A stretch of DNA of 64,000 nt from assembly GCA_964019425.1 (NCBI GenBank), contig OZ025794.1, positions 744,001 through 808,000 of the forward strand, written 5' to 3'. This document shows, piece after piece, positions 1-11,315 of this stretch; positions within the stretch are counted from its first letter, which is position 1; the number at the start of each line of letters is the position of its first letter. The stretch is from Flectonema sp. DT1601 (lineage: Eukaryota; Euglenozoa; Diplonemea; Diplonemida; Diplonemidae). The notes under the pieces are model-generated. The model saw only the letters and a program-made list of their open reading frames with translations, made no database searches and was not told where the DNA came from. The translations under genes were made by a program, and so were the position numbers.

Positions 1-279
1 CTTCACTCGCAGATACATTTCTGAATTGCTGATAGAACAAAATTAATATAATAAAAGTCAACAGTTTCTTGTAAACAGAGTGGGCCTTGCATTCTGCATA
101 AAAACAGCGGCCTACAACAAGTGAATAATAATAAGAGAAAGGATACAATACAATTTGAAAGGAAAATCTGTTCCTTGTTGTCATCTACGTTGCCTAACTT
201 CCATTTTCATCGCCATCTGAATGGAGTGAAGAGCAGCTTTGCTTTATCTACTTAACCATTCTACCAGATTAGAGTACTT

Positions 280-1977
280 TCAACAACCTTCAATTTCATT
301 GAACTTTTCGCGAATTTCCTTCCGACGCTCGTCTGCTTTCCGTAATAGCGATCTGAAGTGCAGCATTGCTGTCGGGTCAGGTAGGGGAGAGCTTCCAGGA
401 ACTAAATGACTAGGACCAAATAGCGTTTGAGTGTCAGTTTTGGGAACGTGCCAATCAAAAGAGGAACCGAGGTCGAGCCATATCTTCTCAAAGGTGGAAA
501 TATCTTTTGCACGTGATCGCAAGAAGGAAAGCTGCCTGGAATCAGCTGTGTGAAGATAGTTTTGTCTATTTAGGAGTGCTATCTCAGGAAGTAGGAGGAT
601 GGCTTTGCGAGACCAACCGCGGCCATCACTCCTCCGGATCCCATGTGGAAGTGAAGGGACGACAATACTCCTGAACTTCGCGTATGGGTCATTCATAACT
701 AACATTGCTTCTCCAATTTCATCAAGAACAATTCTGCTGTATGTGACGTCTCCTCTTTGTTTCCCCGCCTGTTGGTAATTTACAACCAACACTTTGCCAC
801 ACCATCGACACTGAACATATAAACAAGAGTAACCTCTGCGAGGATTGCCCTTTTCACGTTTTATGTAAGGTTTTGATGTGTGAGTGCATCCCTCGATTAG
901 TGAGAGACAGCGTGCGACAGTTTCAATGAGTTCGTTTTCAATTTTATTTTGCTGGTCAACTATAACTTCAATATCCTTTTCAGTAATAACAGCCAAGTGC
1001 ATAGCAGCGCAGGTAGTTCCACGTGATGGTGGACAGCTTAGACGAGGTCTTCTTACACCACGCTCATCATAGATAATTTTTATTGAATACTCATCATTGT
1101 CAAGGATAGCTTTTACTCGTCCAACTCTAACAACTTCATAGTCGGGATCTCTCCAACAGACAGGAGCACCAATAGGGATTGGGGTTATAAACTTACCTCT
1201 GCTAACAATATCATCTCCTCGTGTTATCCATCTTCTCCCAACTGGTGGTCCAGCATCAAGAGGTTCACCACCCAAAAGACTTTTTGGGTTAACTGCCTTC
1301 GCAATGGCCGGAGCTTGCTGTGTGCCTCCCAGAACTTTGATTGCTGCTGCTGCACACTGAGGAGGATCGCCTGCTTTAACTGGCAATAGGAATCCGGCTT
1401 CAGCTGGGGGTGCAGTTAGTGCTTTCGCTGTTCCTATGAGACTGCCCATCAATCCTCCAGAAACCCAAGTAAAAACCTTTCCTGTTTTGCTATCAGGTAA
1501 TTTGCTGTAGGGAAGTCCCTCATTTTTTTCTTCTACCGCAATCGCTTCTGGTGGTCGCGGTTTTTTAACACAGTTGCTTTTTGGTTTTGTCTTCATGCAG
1601 GCAAAGCACGTTGTGTAGTTACAAATTTCACACCAACCGTAACCTTCTGACAAGTTAGTAATCCCAGGGAGTAGACATTTATTACAACAGTTGTCTACAA
1701 TTCCCATTCGGGTGCTGCTGTTTGCTCCGTCCTGGTACGGGTCTCCTTTTACAAATTTAAGAGGATGAAGGTTTGGGCAAGTCTCAACCTGTTCATCAAT
1801 ATCAAGAACTTCTTCAGAAACACCATAAACAGGATGTTTTGGATCAAAGAGTATCGATGACTTCCATGGAGGAAGTCTCTTTGGTGAGACGTAAGCCCTT
1901 TCGACTTCATCATCCACAGCAAGTAGACCAACTGGTTCTCCTCCAAGGTTCTTCCCGTATGCTAATTCATTGATCAT
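280..1977 (-). CDS. Zinc-finger protein with SH3/Tudor-like segment, function unknown
   Basis: A 565-residue protein in a single open frame. Residues about 65-130 hold a treble-clef-like zinc finger reading CPNxHPL, then CCNKC, then WCEICNYTTCFAC, spaced as in DC1/ZZ-like fingers that bind proteins or lipids. Residues about 270-330 (PIGAPVCWRDP ... VGRVKAI ... IKIIYDERG) look like a small SH3/Tudor-like beta barrel. A second Cys/His cluster follows (GCTH ... CLYVQCRWCG). The C-terminus is charged and helical. The start is the first ATG after an acceptor (TTTATAAACAG, 12 nt upstream). The next gene upstream on the same strand starts about 1.3 kb away. I do not recognise a named family. Zinc binding is a good inference from the Cys pattern; the cellular role is not known. 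Confidence 0.85.
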   Translation of the reverse strand: MINELAYGKNLGGEPVGLLAVDDEVERAYVSPKRLPPWKSSILFDPKHPVYGVSEEVLDIDEQVETCPNLHPLKFVKGDPYQDGANSSTRMGIVDNCCNKCLLPGITNLSEGYGWCEICNYTTCFACMKTKPKSNCVKKPRPPEAIAVEEKNEGLPYSKLPDSKTGKVFTWVSGGLMGSLIGTAKALTAPPAEAGFLLPVKAGDPPQCAAAAIKVLGGTQQAPAIAKAVNPKSLLGGEPLDAGPPVGRRWITRGDDIVSRGKFITPIPIGAPVCWRDPDYEVVRVGRVKAILDNDEYSIKIIYDERGVRRPRLSCPPSRGTTCAAMHLAVITEKDIEVIVDQQNKIENELIETVARCLSLIEGCTHTSKPYIKREKGNPRRGYSCLYVQCRWCGKVLVVNYQQAGKQRGDVTYSRIVLDEIGEAMLVMNDPYAKFRSIVVPSLPHGIRRSDGRGWSRKAILLLPEIALLNRQNYLHTADSRQLSFLRSRAKDISTFEKIWLDLGSSFDWHVPKTDTQTLFGPSHLVPGSSPLPDPTAMLHFRSLLRKADERRKEIREKFNEIEGC

Positions 1978-2161
1978 CTAATGTATTATCTGTTTATAAA
2001 TAAATTCAAAAAATAATTCCCCAATCTGATCAGCTGACAGGTTATGGTGGTATCGCTACTAATTTAATAAAACTAAAGTCTAAATAAATAACTTAAGAGT
2101 GTTATTCCTCATGTCATTGAAGGAACCCAACTGAGTGAAATCCGACGTGTAAAGTAGTCGG

Positions 2162-3324
2162 CTACGAGCTTTTCGGCTCCATAGATTTCGGTTTTCCCAA
2201 ATTAGGAAATCTACTAGCCAGTCCAAGTAACAGCAAGAAACAGAGACCCAACACTAAGCAAAGGTACAAACCTAATTTCGCCAAGAGAGAGAAGCTGTCG
2301 CTGTTTTGTGTTGTACGTAAGAATAGAAAATTGAAAGAATAAACAGACAAATAGAAACTACATACTGAACTGCGTCAGCTAGCATTCCAGCTCGCATGCG
2401 TGATCCGTGATGCCAATCTTTCCAATTTACATCTCCAGTCCACTGCGAGATATAGTCCGTAGCATTCGCAATGCAAGAAACAGCTGTTGGGTCGGCGGAA
2501 ACTGGCATCGGACAACGTTCAATTTTTATTATTTTTTTTGAAATGATAAGGTCATTAGTGGTGCATTCCAAACACCGAATATGTGACGACGGCCAACGTA
2601 AGATGAGATGAGTTTCATTCAGAGATTCGTATGAAAGAATGAAGACTCTGATTGCTTTATTACAAATTATAGACCAACCAGCATCAGCAGAGGAATGTAT
2701 CAAATTAGGTGTTTGAGAATGAATGAAAACGTCACAAGAGAGTGGGGTGGCTTTACCAGAATTTAGACTGCTGACAAAATCTAAAAAGTCTGATTTGTCA
2801 GATGCATGAATACCCATTGCGTAGATTTTATACTTGTTGATAGGAGAGGTAAACCTTGTTGCGTATTGTATCGCAGTAGCAGCATCACACCATATTGGTA
2901 ATTGTAATCCAGTACCAACTGCTGCTGCATATTCCGCAGCAGTCATGACCAGTCCTGCATTTGACGTCCCTTCTGCAGAACTGAGTACATCAGTATTTAT
3001 ATCAGCCTTTACAATACTTTTATTTGGTGGGTACCACCCGTCATAATTTGGCATCCCTACTTCCTTGCCTCCGAGTAGCCTCTCGGCTAAGTTTTCCGTT
3101 CTTGTTGTCCCACTAGTGGGTGTTGCTACTTGAAATACAATAACATAAATAACATAAATTAGAAATCCGATCACCACAGCTGTTGCTGCTCTTCTCGGCC
3201 ATCGCTCATTCCTGTTGCTAACGCGACGGATTAAAGAGTCGTAGTAGAAGAAGAAGTTACGGTTGCCTGAGAGATTCAACCGCTGCTCTATTCGAGTATC
3301 ATCGCGATCCTCGTCTGGAGGCAT
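2162..3324 (-). CDS. Two-exon membrane protein with N- and C-terminal TM segments, unknown
   Basis: Two exons, 3324-2366 and 2300-2162, joined across a 65 bp GTATGT...ACAG intron. The join turns ...DAV|HDSFSLLAKLG into a second hydrophobic helix (GLYLCLVLGLCFLLLLGLA) and a short basic tail. The N-terminus is acidic and charged, then a TM helix of VVIGFLIYVIYVIVFQV type follows. Between the helices is a large presumably luminal domain with several Cys and N-x-S/T sites. The start MPPDEDRDD is chosen because an AG acceptor lies 3 nt upstream. An in-frame ATG at 3489 would add a hydrophobic leader and cannot be excluded. No known family is recognised. A type II or double-spanning secretory-pathway protein is the best structural reading. 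Confidence 0.75.
2301..2365 (-). other. Spliceosomal intron of the two-TM protein gene
   Basis: A GTATGT donor and an AAAACAG acceptor flank 65 bp. Reading through the intron would add a frame that ends soon after, whereas splicing joins the frame to a second TM helix and a stop. Confidence 0.8.
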
Positions 3325-5219
3325 TTCCTGTGTCGGGGCCCCAAGTGGGCTTCCTGCTTGTGAATAGTAAGAAGTTGTAGTCAGAAAGACAGTTCCATTA
3401 GTGGAATACACTCCGTCATTTAATCTTCTACATCTTTTGTTTGGCTGAAAAAGAATTGTTATCACGCTAAAGTACCACAATAAGAACATTCAGAAAACTG
3501 CAGTGCCATTGCAGCGTCAGGTAGGGGAGAGGAAGAGGCGAATGTGACTCGTCTAAGAGAGACAACAATCGCAATAGGTAATAAGAACAAGAACTTGTGT
3601 AGAGGGATGGGTGACAAGGGAGGCGTCAGGTCGAATCGCTTTTTACAAATATGGAAATCGGCGGGAGTTAGTAACTGGTGGGGAACAGAGTCGAGACGCT
3701 AACGACGGACACGGTAGCAGTTTTCTTATTCTCGGGTGAGCGGAAGAAAAAATAAAAACAAAAACAGCTAATCGACTACAGGGTTACACTTCATGAGTAA
3801 TTTCCTCTTCGCTAAACTATTCCATTTCCCCACTTGTGCTATTCGTATTAATAATAACAAACACACCAGTAGAGGATCTTGTCTCTGGATTTCTGATCAT
3901 CGCATCTAAAACAGATTATGAAGTAATCTAAACTTTTGAATCTTTTTACACAAAACATGGAAATAACAACAAAATGCACTAACCGTCTGCCAGCAGCTAT
4001 TCAAGAAGAAGGGGCTTTGTCGTCGTTTTTTTCTTTTTAAGAAACTAATTGCGACAAGAGGCAAAAGTTAGCAAAAGTAATAATAACAATGATGGAAGGG
4101 GCGCTGTGCATAGTTAGAAGACAACAGTCGCTCAGTCCAGAATAATCGACAGCAATGCAGCTGATATAACTAACCACGTGTTACTCCGCACACAAAGTGG
4201 AGGGGTGGTAGTGTCAGGCAGCAACTGTTCGAAGAGAGGAGGGTTCGCAAATACTATTTTAGAAAAATAAAAAATAAATATTAACATTTTCCGACTTGCA
4301 TTCGAAAACGTTCATCACGCAGTTTTGCGATTTTAAGTTTTTGAATGAGTCGGCAGAGGGAGGCGAGAACTGTTTGTGTAAAAAAGAAAAAAATAAAGAA
4401 ACTGCAGAGAGAAGTATCAAACACACCATTTCACTAACTGATTAGAATTGACAACACAAGTATAACACCCACAAAGTAAACTCCTTCATCAGAGAAAGAA
4501 ATTGTAGCTAATGCAATTCAATACATAAATATGACTACAGCTTTTAGGGTTTTTCTGTGATGTCAAAGTCTGATCAACAAAATGAATAACGGCAATGGAA
4601 CTTTAAATGAAAAAAAACCAACAGAAATAAAAGCCGCTGATAATAAACCTCAGCCTGTTAACGAAAGTCTCACAGGGAGTCAGCTATTGGATACCAAGCA
4701 ACCGAGACTGTCACTAACAATAAGAGAGGTGAAATGAGCTATCCAGACCCAGCAGTGCATGGATAAATAAAAATAAAAAAAAAGAATGTACATCGATAAT
4801 ACGAACACTCCTACAAAAAGAAATCAACTCTATCAGCAGTTAATACACAAACTATTTCCGCCTTGAGTCTCTCTCCATCTTCAGAGGTTCATTTAATTCA
4901 CAGGAATGAAATCACTCAATTGAGTGCAAGAAAGGAAATTTGTTGCAAAAATTAAAATGTAAAAAAAAAAAAAATATTCATATATCCATAGATGGTGACT
5001 TACAGTTTTCTAAGTTTTTTTGTTGTCTACACTTCAAATACCTTGGCAAGGGCTATAAGTCCACCGCACTATGAATACAATGAGTTGTAAGGTGTGTACT
5101 TGCCTCCTCTAACGACGTTAATTAAAACAAACACAACCCTTCTCCTGATTGATATTCGTGACTAGGAAACAAGAAAGATATAAAACATAACACCGCGTGT
5201 AGCGAAATCTATAAGTTAC

Positions 5220-5250
<31 letters not shown>

Positions 5251-5401
5251 TGGAAAAAGATGTGTAGTGTAAGAGCTGAATGAACTTTATATGAAAAAAA
5301 AAAAGAACAATAATAATAATAATAATACTGGAAAATTGAACGTGAAATCTGAATAACTAAGTATAAATTTTTTAACATGAAAAAAAAAAAAAAAAAGAAA
5401 A

Positions 5402-5664
5402 CAGGCTTTACCCTGAATGGGGGATACAACCACGTCATAAATTACTTACTTAGACAATACGAGTGACTCAGGCTTTACCCTGAATGTAATGTGAGAGATG
5501 ATATGTATTTTTGTTGTTGTTTGATTAGAACTCAAAACATCAACAGAAGGAAAGATATCAAATAATAGAAACTACACATCGAAGTCATTACACTACTTTA
5601 TGACGATCATTTAAACGATCGTAAAAAGAAAAAAGAGATAATTGCCTCCAGGCTTTACCCTGAA
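5402..5664. repeat. Three dispersed copies of a 16-mer, CAGGCTTTACCCTGAA
   Basis: Exact copies lie at 5402-5417, 5469-5484 and 5649-5664, all in the same orientation, with unrelated flanks. The ends (CAGG...CCTG) are self-complementary, so each could form a short hairpin. Three exact 16-mers within 263 bp are very unlikely by chance. Confidence 0.7.
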
Positions 5665-5890
5665 ATATTTCTTCTGATCCTACACAACAGCGCTCTTCAC
5701 GACAGTAATATCGTATTGCGTGTGGCTTTGTGGAAAGTATTGCACGCGACATTAAAAAGTCTTGAATAGCACTACCATGAAGCAATCGATGAAAGTGTAT
5801 ATCAAAAACTCTAGTTTTTAATAACGAGTTAGCAGAAATAGAAAAAACAATAAATGCCAAAGAGAAAGGTTTGGTGCCTGCGGCGCTCAT
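5588..5890 (-). CDS. Possible small protein (100 aa), doubtful
   Basis: A 100-codon frame starts with a true ATG a few bases after an AG (TTGAAG, 5 nt upstream), as in real genes of this window. It has a hydrophobic N-terminal stretch (PFSLAFIVFSIS) and then a His/Arg-rich part. The 3' part runs across one of the 16-mer repeats, and no family is recognisable. It may equally be a chance frame; composition alone cannot decide. Confidence 0.25.
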   Translation of the reverse strand: MSAAGTKPFSLAFIVFSISANSLLKTRVFDIHFHRLLHGSAIQDFLMSRAILSTKPHAIRYYCREERCCVGSEEIFQGKAWRQLSLFSFYDRLNDRHKVV

Positions 5891-7084
5891 CTTTCTTCAA
5901 TTGACATAAACCAGGTTTACCGATTCGCAAATTACATCCGAAATTTCCACCTGAATACGCTGCAGTATAAACTTGTGTGGAAAACAACTGAAAAAAATAA
6001 AAAGAGTGTAAGGTACTTTTTGACTGATAACTGGGGTGGTAGTGGTGGTAGACTCAGAACTTTAAAGGGATGAAACTTGTGGAAGAAAAAAGAAAAAATT
6101 TCGTAGGTTAAAAAGCAAGAAAAAAAAAAAAAAAAAAAAAGGTGAAAGTCTATACTACTGAGCAATAATATGGTTTTTTTTGGAGGAAAGCAGTCTTATC
6201 GAGAAACTGACTCTAAGAAAGTAATAGAAAATCTGTTTTTACCTCATTTGTGCAGCAACTAAAATTGCGATCGCACAGAAAGAGAGTAAATGTCTACTTA
6301 AAACTATTATTAACAAGTAATACAAATGAGGTGATGTATTGACGTAGACTCACAACTCGAGACTGAATTAACAAAAGAAATGTAATTTTTACTAACGTTC
6401 TGTACAAGAAAAATACTAAAGAATGATAATAAACTAATGGAAAATCTCTCCCCTTTTTTATAATAAAAGAAAGAAACCTAGTCAGGGAACGAGATTTAAA
6501 ATGGAATTTGCCATTTTAGTTTTAATTGGTTCGTTCTTGTTTTTTTTTTTTTTTTTTCTTTTTTGACACGGAGAGTGTACAAATTTAAATATAAACTTCC
6601 CCCGGGAACTCAGTGACAGTGAGTAGTAACAACAAAAAGGGAACTTTTTTTATTAACAAAAAACTGGAGGTATTGAATCATATTGTAAGGTTATTATAAG
6701 ATGTAATGTAACACAGCAACTCAACTACAGGAACTAATCAGTAGTTTTATTAGAAGCTATTTGAACAACAAAATCGTGTAATGGATTTTTTTTTTTTTTT
6801 TTTTTTGTTGTATGTTTTTTATGACACTCATCATAATGAAGTGAAGTGTTGACAAGGAAAAAAAAAAAAAGAAAAAAAAAAAACAAGAGAAGAAGAGAAG
6901 AGGAAACTTGAAAGTATCTATTTTTTTTTTCTTTTTTTTTCAAAAAAAAAAAAAAATTCTTTCTGAAAAATGAAAGAAATCGAATTTCCTCTTAAGAAAA
7001 GAAAAAGCCCACACAAAACTGCTATATATGTAACAAACGATAACTCAAAGAGAAAAGGTTTTTCCTTTTCTACCAAATAAGAAT

Positions 7085-7690
7085 TTAAAGTCTGTACGGA
7101 TCATGGATGAACTGCACTGGTCTAAACAGTAAGCTCAGAATATAGGAAATGACTTCTCTTCTCTTTAAAGGAATACCTCTATGAAGATCCATATAAAGGT
7201 CATCAACGAGAAGTGTTAACACGGATCTGATGTTTGAACGAGGAGTGTTGCCCGATGGGAAATCAAAACAAATATCAGTCAATGCTTCGACTGATTTTTC
7301 AATTTCAGTTTCAGACAACTTCTCCAAGAGAGTAACGCAAACAGTTTTAAACTTATCAGCGACTGAGAGTGGAAGGTTTTTGACTTTCTCAAGTAGTTCT
7401 GGTTTGTTTTTGACGTCTTCTAAATGAAATAAATCACATCTGGGACTAAGACAGCAAGTCTCACTGACATGTGAACACCAATTTATAGTTCTGGATTCTG
7501 ATACCTGAGGGCGATAGATCTTCTCGAATGCGCAGCTGACTTCGGAAACACTTTCGTCATCCAGGCTGTCGCTCCATTTCGAGTATGACATCTCGCGTTG
7601 AATCTCTTCAGAGGTAGATTCCTCTGTAAGCATCCAGCAGTCGCTTGACTTCGATCCCATGCTGACACTACTTCTTCTTGAGAATGACAT
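7085..7690 (-). CDS. Conserved-looking hypothetical protein, 201 aa
   Basis: A single-frame 201-residue protein. The first ~60 residues are Ser-rich and probably disordered (SFSRRSSVSMGSKSS). Residues about 90-195 are predicted helical (LLEKVKNLPLSVADKFKTV, then LLEKLSETEIEKSVEALTDI, then VLTLLVDDLYMDLHRG), compatible with a small all-alpha repeat domain. The start ATG follows a CACAATCAG acceptor by about 27 nt. It sits downstream of the NEK-type kinase gene, with a 575 bp gap, on the same strand. I do not recognise the family; no catalytic motif is visible. Confidence 0.7.
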   Translation of the reverse strand: MSFSRRSSVSMGSKSSDCWMLTEESTSEEIQREMSYSKWSDSLDDESVSEVSCAFEKIYRPQVSESRTINWCSHVSETCCLSPRCDLFHLEDVKNKPELLEKVKNLPLSVADKFKTVCVTLLEKLSETEIEKSVEALTDICFDFPSGNTPRSNIRSVLTLLVDDLYMDLHRGIPLKRREVISYILSLLFRPVQFIHDPYRL

Positions 7691-8265
7691 GGTGCAGGTT
7701 TGTGTGAGTGTGGAATCTGATTGTGGAATAAATAAAATGTCAATATCATCACATCAATAAAATAATATCTTCAAATCACAATAAGAATCAACGTAATCGA
7801 ATTTCGAAAAAGAAAAAAAAAAAAGAATTTATAAAAAAAATTAGAACGACCCTCTCTGTCGTGCTCAAATTAAGTAACAATAAAGTCACCAGTCGTATCA
7901 AACAGTTTATTCACGTTTCTCTCATCTCTTTATTAATAGCAAGAAATCTAATGCGATGAGCAGGTATTGCTACCCAGCATCTGATGATCAGGGCGGCTCT
8001 AATGTCCACCAACACATAAGCAAACCCACCACTTCATGGTCGCGGGTAGAATTTTATAAAAAAGAAAATGGTCAGCGGTTGACGAAGCCAACAGAGAACA
8101 ATAAAGAAGAAAGAAAAACGAATTAGATCAATAAAACGGTAGTTGTTTGTAAATAAAACGAAACGCACAAAAACGATAAATAATTAAGAACCAAAATAGA
8201 ACAAGTTCAGCGAATTATAATGACGAGTGTAACTTTGAGGACTCGAGTAGCGTGCCTGACGTGAT
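7691..8265. other. Intergenic gap
   Basis: It holds the 3' end region of the kinase gene and the 5' acceptor of the downstream gene. AT-rich; no further gene is seen. Confidence 0.6.
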
Positions 8266-10008
8266 TTAAGAAACGAATATTTCGAGGAATTGAGAAATGC
8301 CTCCCCAGTGCGCTGCTACTGCATGTTGCATATCCTCATCGGTAATGATTTTTAAATGATCACCGTCAGAGTCAACCCACTCTACTGATGTGGCAGCTTC
8401 TTCCATCCATTCAGCAGCTACGGACATCAGCTGATCGAGTTCGCTGTCTTTCGGGAGATTATAAACAAGTTTTGAACCCAAAGACTTATGAATAAGAGAA
8501 ACGTGAAGTAAATCAGGATTCAGAGTCGGTTGTTTATCAGCCACTGCTGAGCTTTCTTCTTCTTCGTTTTCTTCCTCCTCTTCTTCTTCGCACTCTTCAG
8601 CTTCCTCTTCTGCTTCCGAAGTGTCTTCTGTGGTTTCCGAAGTAATTCCGAGCTCTTCTCGTGCCTTTAATGTTTCGTCCATTAGTCGTCTAACTGACTT
8701 AGACACCGCCGGAGCATTTGTTGAATTGAAAATGTCTTCGATCGTCTCCTGTCGATCTTCTTCCTCATCATCAGATGCTGAGAGGTGACCAGCTGGTATC
8801 AGACGTCCTTCTTGTACGCTACGTCTGGTTACTGTTTGTAAGAATCGAGCTTTTACTATTCCCGGGGGTGACTTGATTACTTTCAATGTTTCTTCATCGC
8901 TACTGGCAGGTTCGTTGAGAGCTTCGGACGACATTTGTTTTGGCTGCTGGTTTGACTGCTGAGCTCGGCGATGTTTTTGTTTTTTATAATAAATTAAAAC
9001 CCTCTTTTTGTGAAGGGCAGCGGCCTTTTCACGAATCTTAGCTTCCAAGTCTTTATATGCATCTGGGACACGTTCAAGCCAACGGAGGCTGTTTTCAGAA
9101 GTACAGTGACTTGAATTGTCATCGTCACTATCCTCACTAAAGTCTGACTGCTCTCTGAGAGAATCAACCTCAGTAATATCTTGTTGAGCTTTTTGAATGT
9201 TATCTGCTTCTAAAGGATAGAATACTGATAACGCTTCTTTTGCTGAACATCTTTCTGTTGGGTCAGCCACAAGAAGTCTCTCAATTAATGAAACTACTTG
9301 TGAAGATCTATTTGATAAAGGTTCATAAACTCCATCAGTAATTGAGTTTACGATACTAATAATGTTAGTACCTCCAAATGGTACTTTTAAAGCTGATAAT
9401 TCATAAAGAGTCACTCCAAGTGACCAGACATCAGCACCGAATCCGTAAGTTTCTCCCAAACAAAGTTCAGGTGAAATATAAAAAGGTGTTCCAGTGAAGG
9501 TATTCGCACCAGTAGCATCATAATCAAGAATTTTTGAAACACCGAAATCAGTTAGACGTAAAGTGTTACAATTAGCGATAAGAATGTTCGCGGGTTTTAT
9601 ATCACGATGCATCACTCTGCGAGTTCTTAAATAAGTCAAAGCAGAGAGTAGTTGTCTTCCACTATCGATAACAACATCGTCGGGGATTTGAGTTGCTGTT
9701 CGCTGATGTTCTGAAATGACGTGACTGAGATCACCTCCAGCAGCGTACTCAAGAACCATACAAAGAAAGCCCTCATCATCAATAAAATAATCCTTGTATT
9801 GTACTATTGTTTCGTGTTGTAAGTTAGATAAGATTGATACTTCTCCCATTGCTTTTCCTACTTCAGAGTCTGATCTGTCTCTTATAAAAATAGTTTTCAC
9901 AACAACGTTCTCATCAGTTCCCTTTGAATTACATAAATAAGCCGATCCTTGAGCCCCTTTTCCGATACATCGTTTGATAAAGTACCCCTCCCATCGCTGT
10001 TCATCCAT
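8266..10008 (-). CDS. NEK-type serine/threonine kinase with C-terminal PB1 domain
   Basis: A 580-residue protein. The N-terminal ~265 residues are a complete kinase domain: glycine loop GKGAQGSAY, VVKT lysine, HRDIKPANIL catalytic loop, DFG, activation segment ending GTPFYISPEL, and DVWSLGV. Overall resemblance is to NEK kinases, which act in the cell cycle and in cilia/flagella. A Lys/Gln-rich linker and a long Glu-rich stretch follow. The last ~80 residues match a PB1 fold, with a basic lysine (GSKLVYNLP) and an acidic OPCA-like motif (DSDGDHLKIITDEDM). PB1 domains mediate head-to-tail pairing with other PB1 proteins. The start MDEQRWEGY lies 20 nt or so after a TTTCAATTCAG acceptor; an in-frame extension upstream reads through that acceptor. 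NEK assignment is by motif resemblance only; the kinase call itself is near certain. Confidence 0.93.
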   Translation of the reverse strand: MDEQRWEGYFIKRCIGKGAQGSAYLCNSKGTDENVVVKTIFIRDRSDSEVGKAMGEVSILSNLQHETIVQYKDYFIDDEGFLCMVLEYAAGGDLSHVISEHQRTATQIPDDVVIDSGRQLLSALTYLRTRRVMHRDIKPANILIANCNTLRLTDFGVSKILDYDATGANTFTGTPFYISPELCLGETYGFGADVWSLGVTLYELSALKVPFGGTNIISIVNSITDGVYEPLSNRSSQVVSLIERLLVADPTERCSAKEALSVFYPLEADNIQKAQQDITEVDSLREQSDFSEDSDDDNSSHCTSENSLRWLERVPDAYKDLEAKIREKAAALHKKRVLIYYKKQKHRRAQQSNQQPKQMSSEALNEPASSDEETLKVIKSPPGIVKARFLQTVTRRSVQEGRLIPAGHLSASDDEEEDRQETIEDIFNSTNAPAVSKSVRRLMDETLKAREELGITSETTEDTSEAEEEAEECEEEEEEENEEEESSAVADKQPTLNPDLLHVSLIHKSLGSKLVYNLPKDSELDQLMSVAAEWMEEAATSVEWVDSDGDHLKIITDEDMQHAVAAHWGGISQFLEIFVS

Positions 10009-10446
10009 AATGGAAGACAAGTCCTCTGAATTGAAATAAATAAGAAACAGTAATTCTACTTCCACTATCCTAATCTGTATATTAAAAACGTTCTTCAGAA
10101 TAAACTTTGCAAAGTCCAGGGAGCTAAGATCAAGAGGGCTGAATATTGTGTGGTGTGTGTTCCTTTAAAAAAGAATTAGTTTTTTTTAAATTAGTAGTAG
10201 TGAGGCTTCTTTCAGTAAATTGTTTTGTTTTTTGATCAGAAAAAAATGAAAACAGACCCCCCTGTGGTAGCGGTCTCAGGGAGAGATGATAAATCGGGGG
10301 GTAAGGGGGTTTTCATTTTATTTCCCCCCCCACATTTTTTTTTTTTTTTTTTTTTTTTTTTCCTTAAAAATTTTTTCATCCACAAAGCCAAGTTCTGTCT
10401 TCTTCATATTTTACAGACCGACTCACATGTGAAAACTCTAAAGTCA

Positions 10447-10479
<33 letters not shown>

Positions 10480-11264
10480 AATAAAAGGGAATTTTGACAC
10501 AAAACTCGCTATATCTATTTTGCTTGTAGAATTCAAAGCCAGAATTCAAAAGAGGAGACGTCGTACGATCAACTCGACAACTATCCTAGTCAATTCAGCT
10601 GTTGGTTTCAGCATTTATGAACACCTCTTAATTACTGACTGCTTACGACATCATATTCTCAACACAAAACAACAGGACATCAAAACCAATAAAAACACAA
10701 CGTGATACCAAAACCACAATAATAAAAAGGGTAATAATATGGAAACCGAAAGGGAGGAACCGGGTAATGTGGAATAAGGAAAATAAAAACATAAATAGGA
10801 AGTTCTTCAACAAGGAAGAGGGTAATATGGTGAATGAATGCACTATGAGATCAACTATAATAATAAACTGAAGACGGAATATCTTCTATTCCATTCAACA
10901 GTTTTAAAACAGATTAAAACTCATTAAAGATATGAAACACAACAATCAGAGACGGGAAGATGGAAAATCAATTTTTTTCTGGTCAAAAAATCTCTCTTTG
11001 CGAATAGCACAGATGTCGGAAGGGGTAATAAAAAGACCAACACTTGGGGAATTTTTGAAATAGGAGAACAGGAAAACAAGAGGAGACCATCTCCAAAAAT
11101 GCTCTGACCAGCAACAGAAGACAAGAAACATGTGTCTCCTCAGCAAAGATGCTGTCTTTGCTGACACAACTCAACCAGACCTTCACAAGATTGGATTTTG
11201 TGACTCAGTCACTTTGAATGTGATTGCGAAAGAATAGACTTTCAGTTGTTTTCTACATGAAAAC

Positions 11265-11275
11265 AAAACAAAACA

Positions 11276-11314
<39 letters not shown>

Positions 11315-11315
11315 C
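11265..11315. repeat. CAAAA/CAA microsatellite
   Basis: A run of AAAAC units passes into about eleven CAA triplets. Translated frames across it are poly-Thr or poly-Cys artefacts. Confidence 0.9.

Larger units (their letters stand above)
3490..7084. other. Gene-poor region, 3.6 kb
   Basis: No supported protein gene was found. The region is AT-rich with A/T homopolymers (for example 5221-5248, 6119-6140 and 6782-6806), an AAT-type microsatellite near 5308-5327, a three-copy 16-mer at 5402-5664, and one weak small frame at 5588-5890. The long hydrophobic frames here are translations of poly-A/T tracts. Confidence 0.6.

Noticed and set aside
376-3531. Shared 16-mer GTCAGGTAGGGGAGAG at 376-391 and 3516-3531
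   Set aside because: About 0.5 such exact pairs are expected by chance in 64 kb; flanks unrelated, and one copy is coding.
5118-5438. Minus-strand frame rich in Phe and Tyr
   Set aside because: Translation of poly-A/T and AAT microsatellites.
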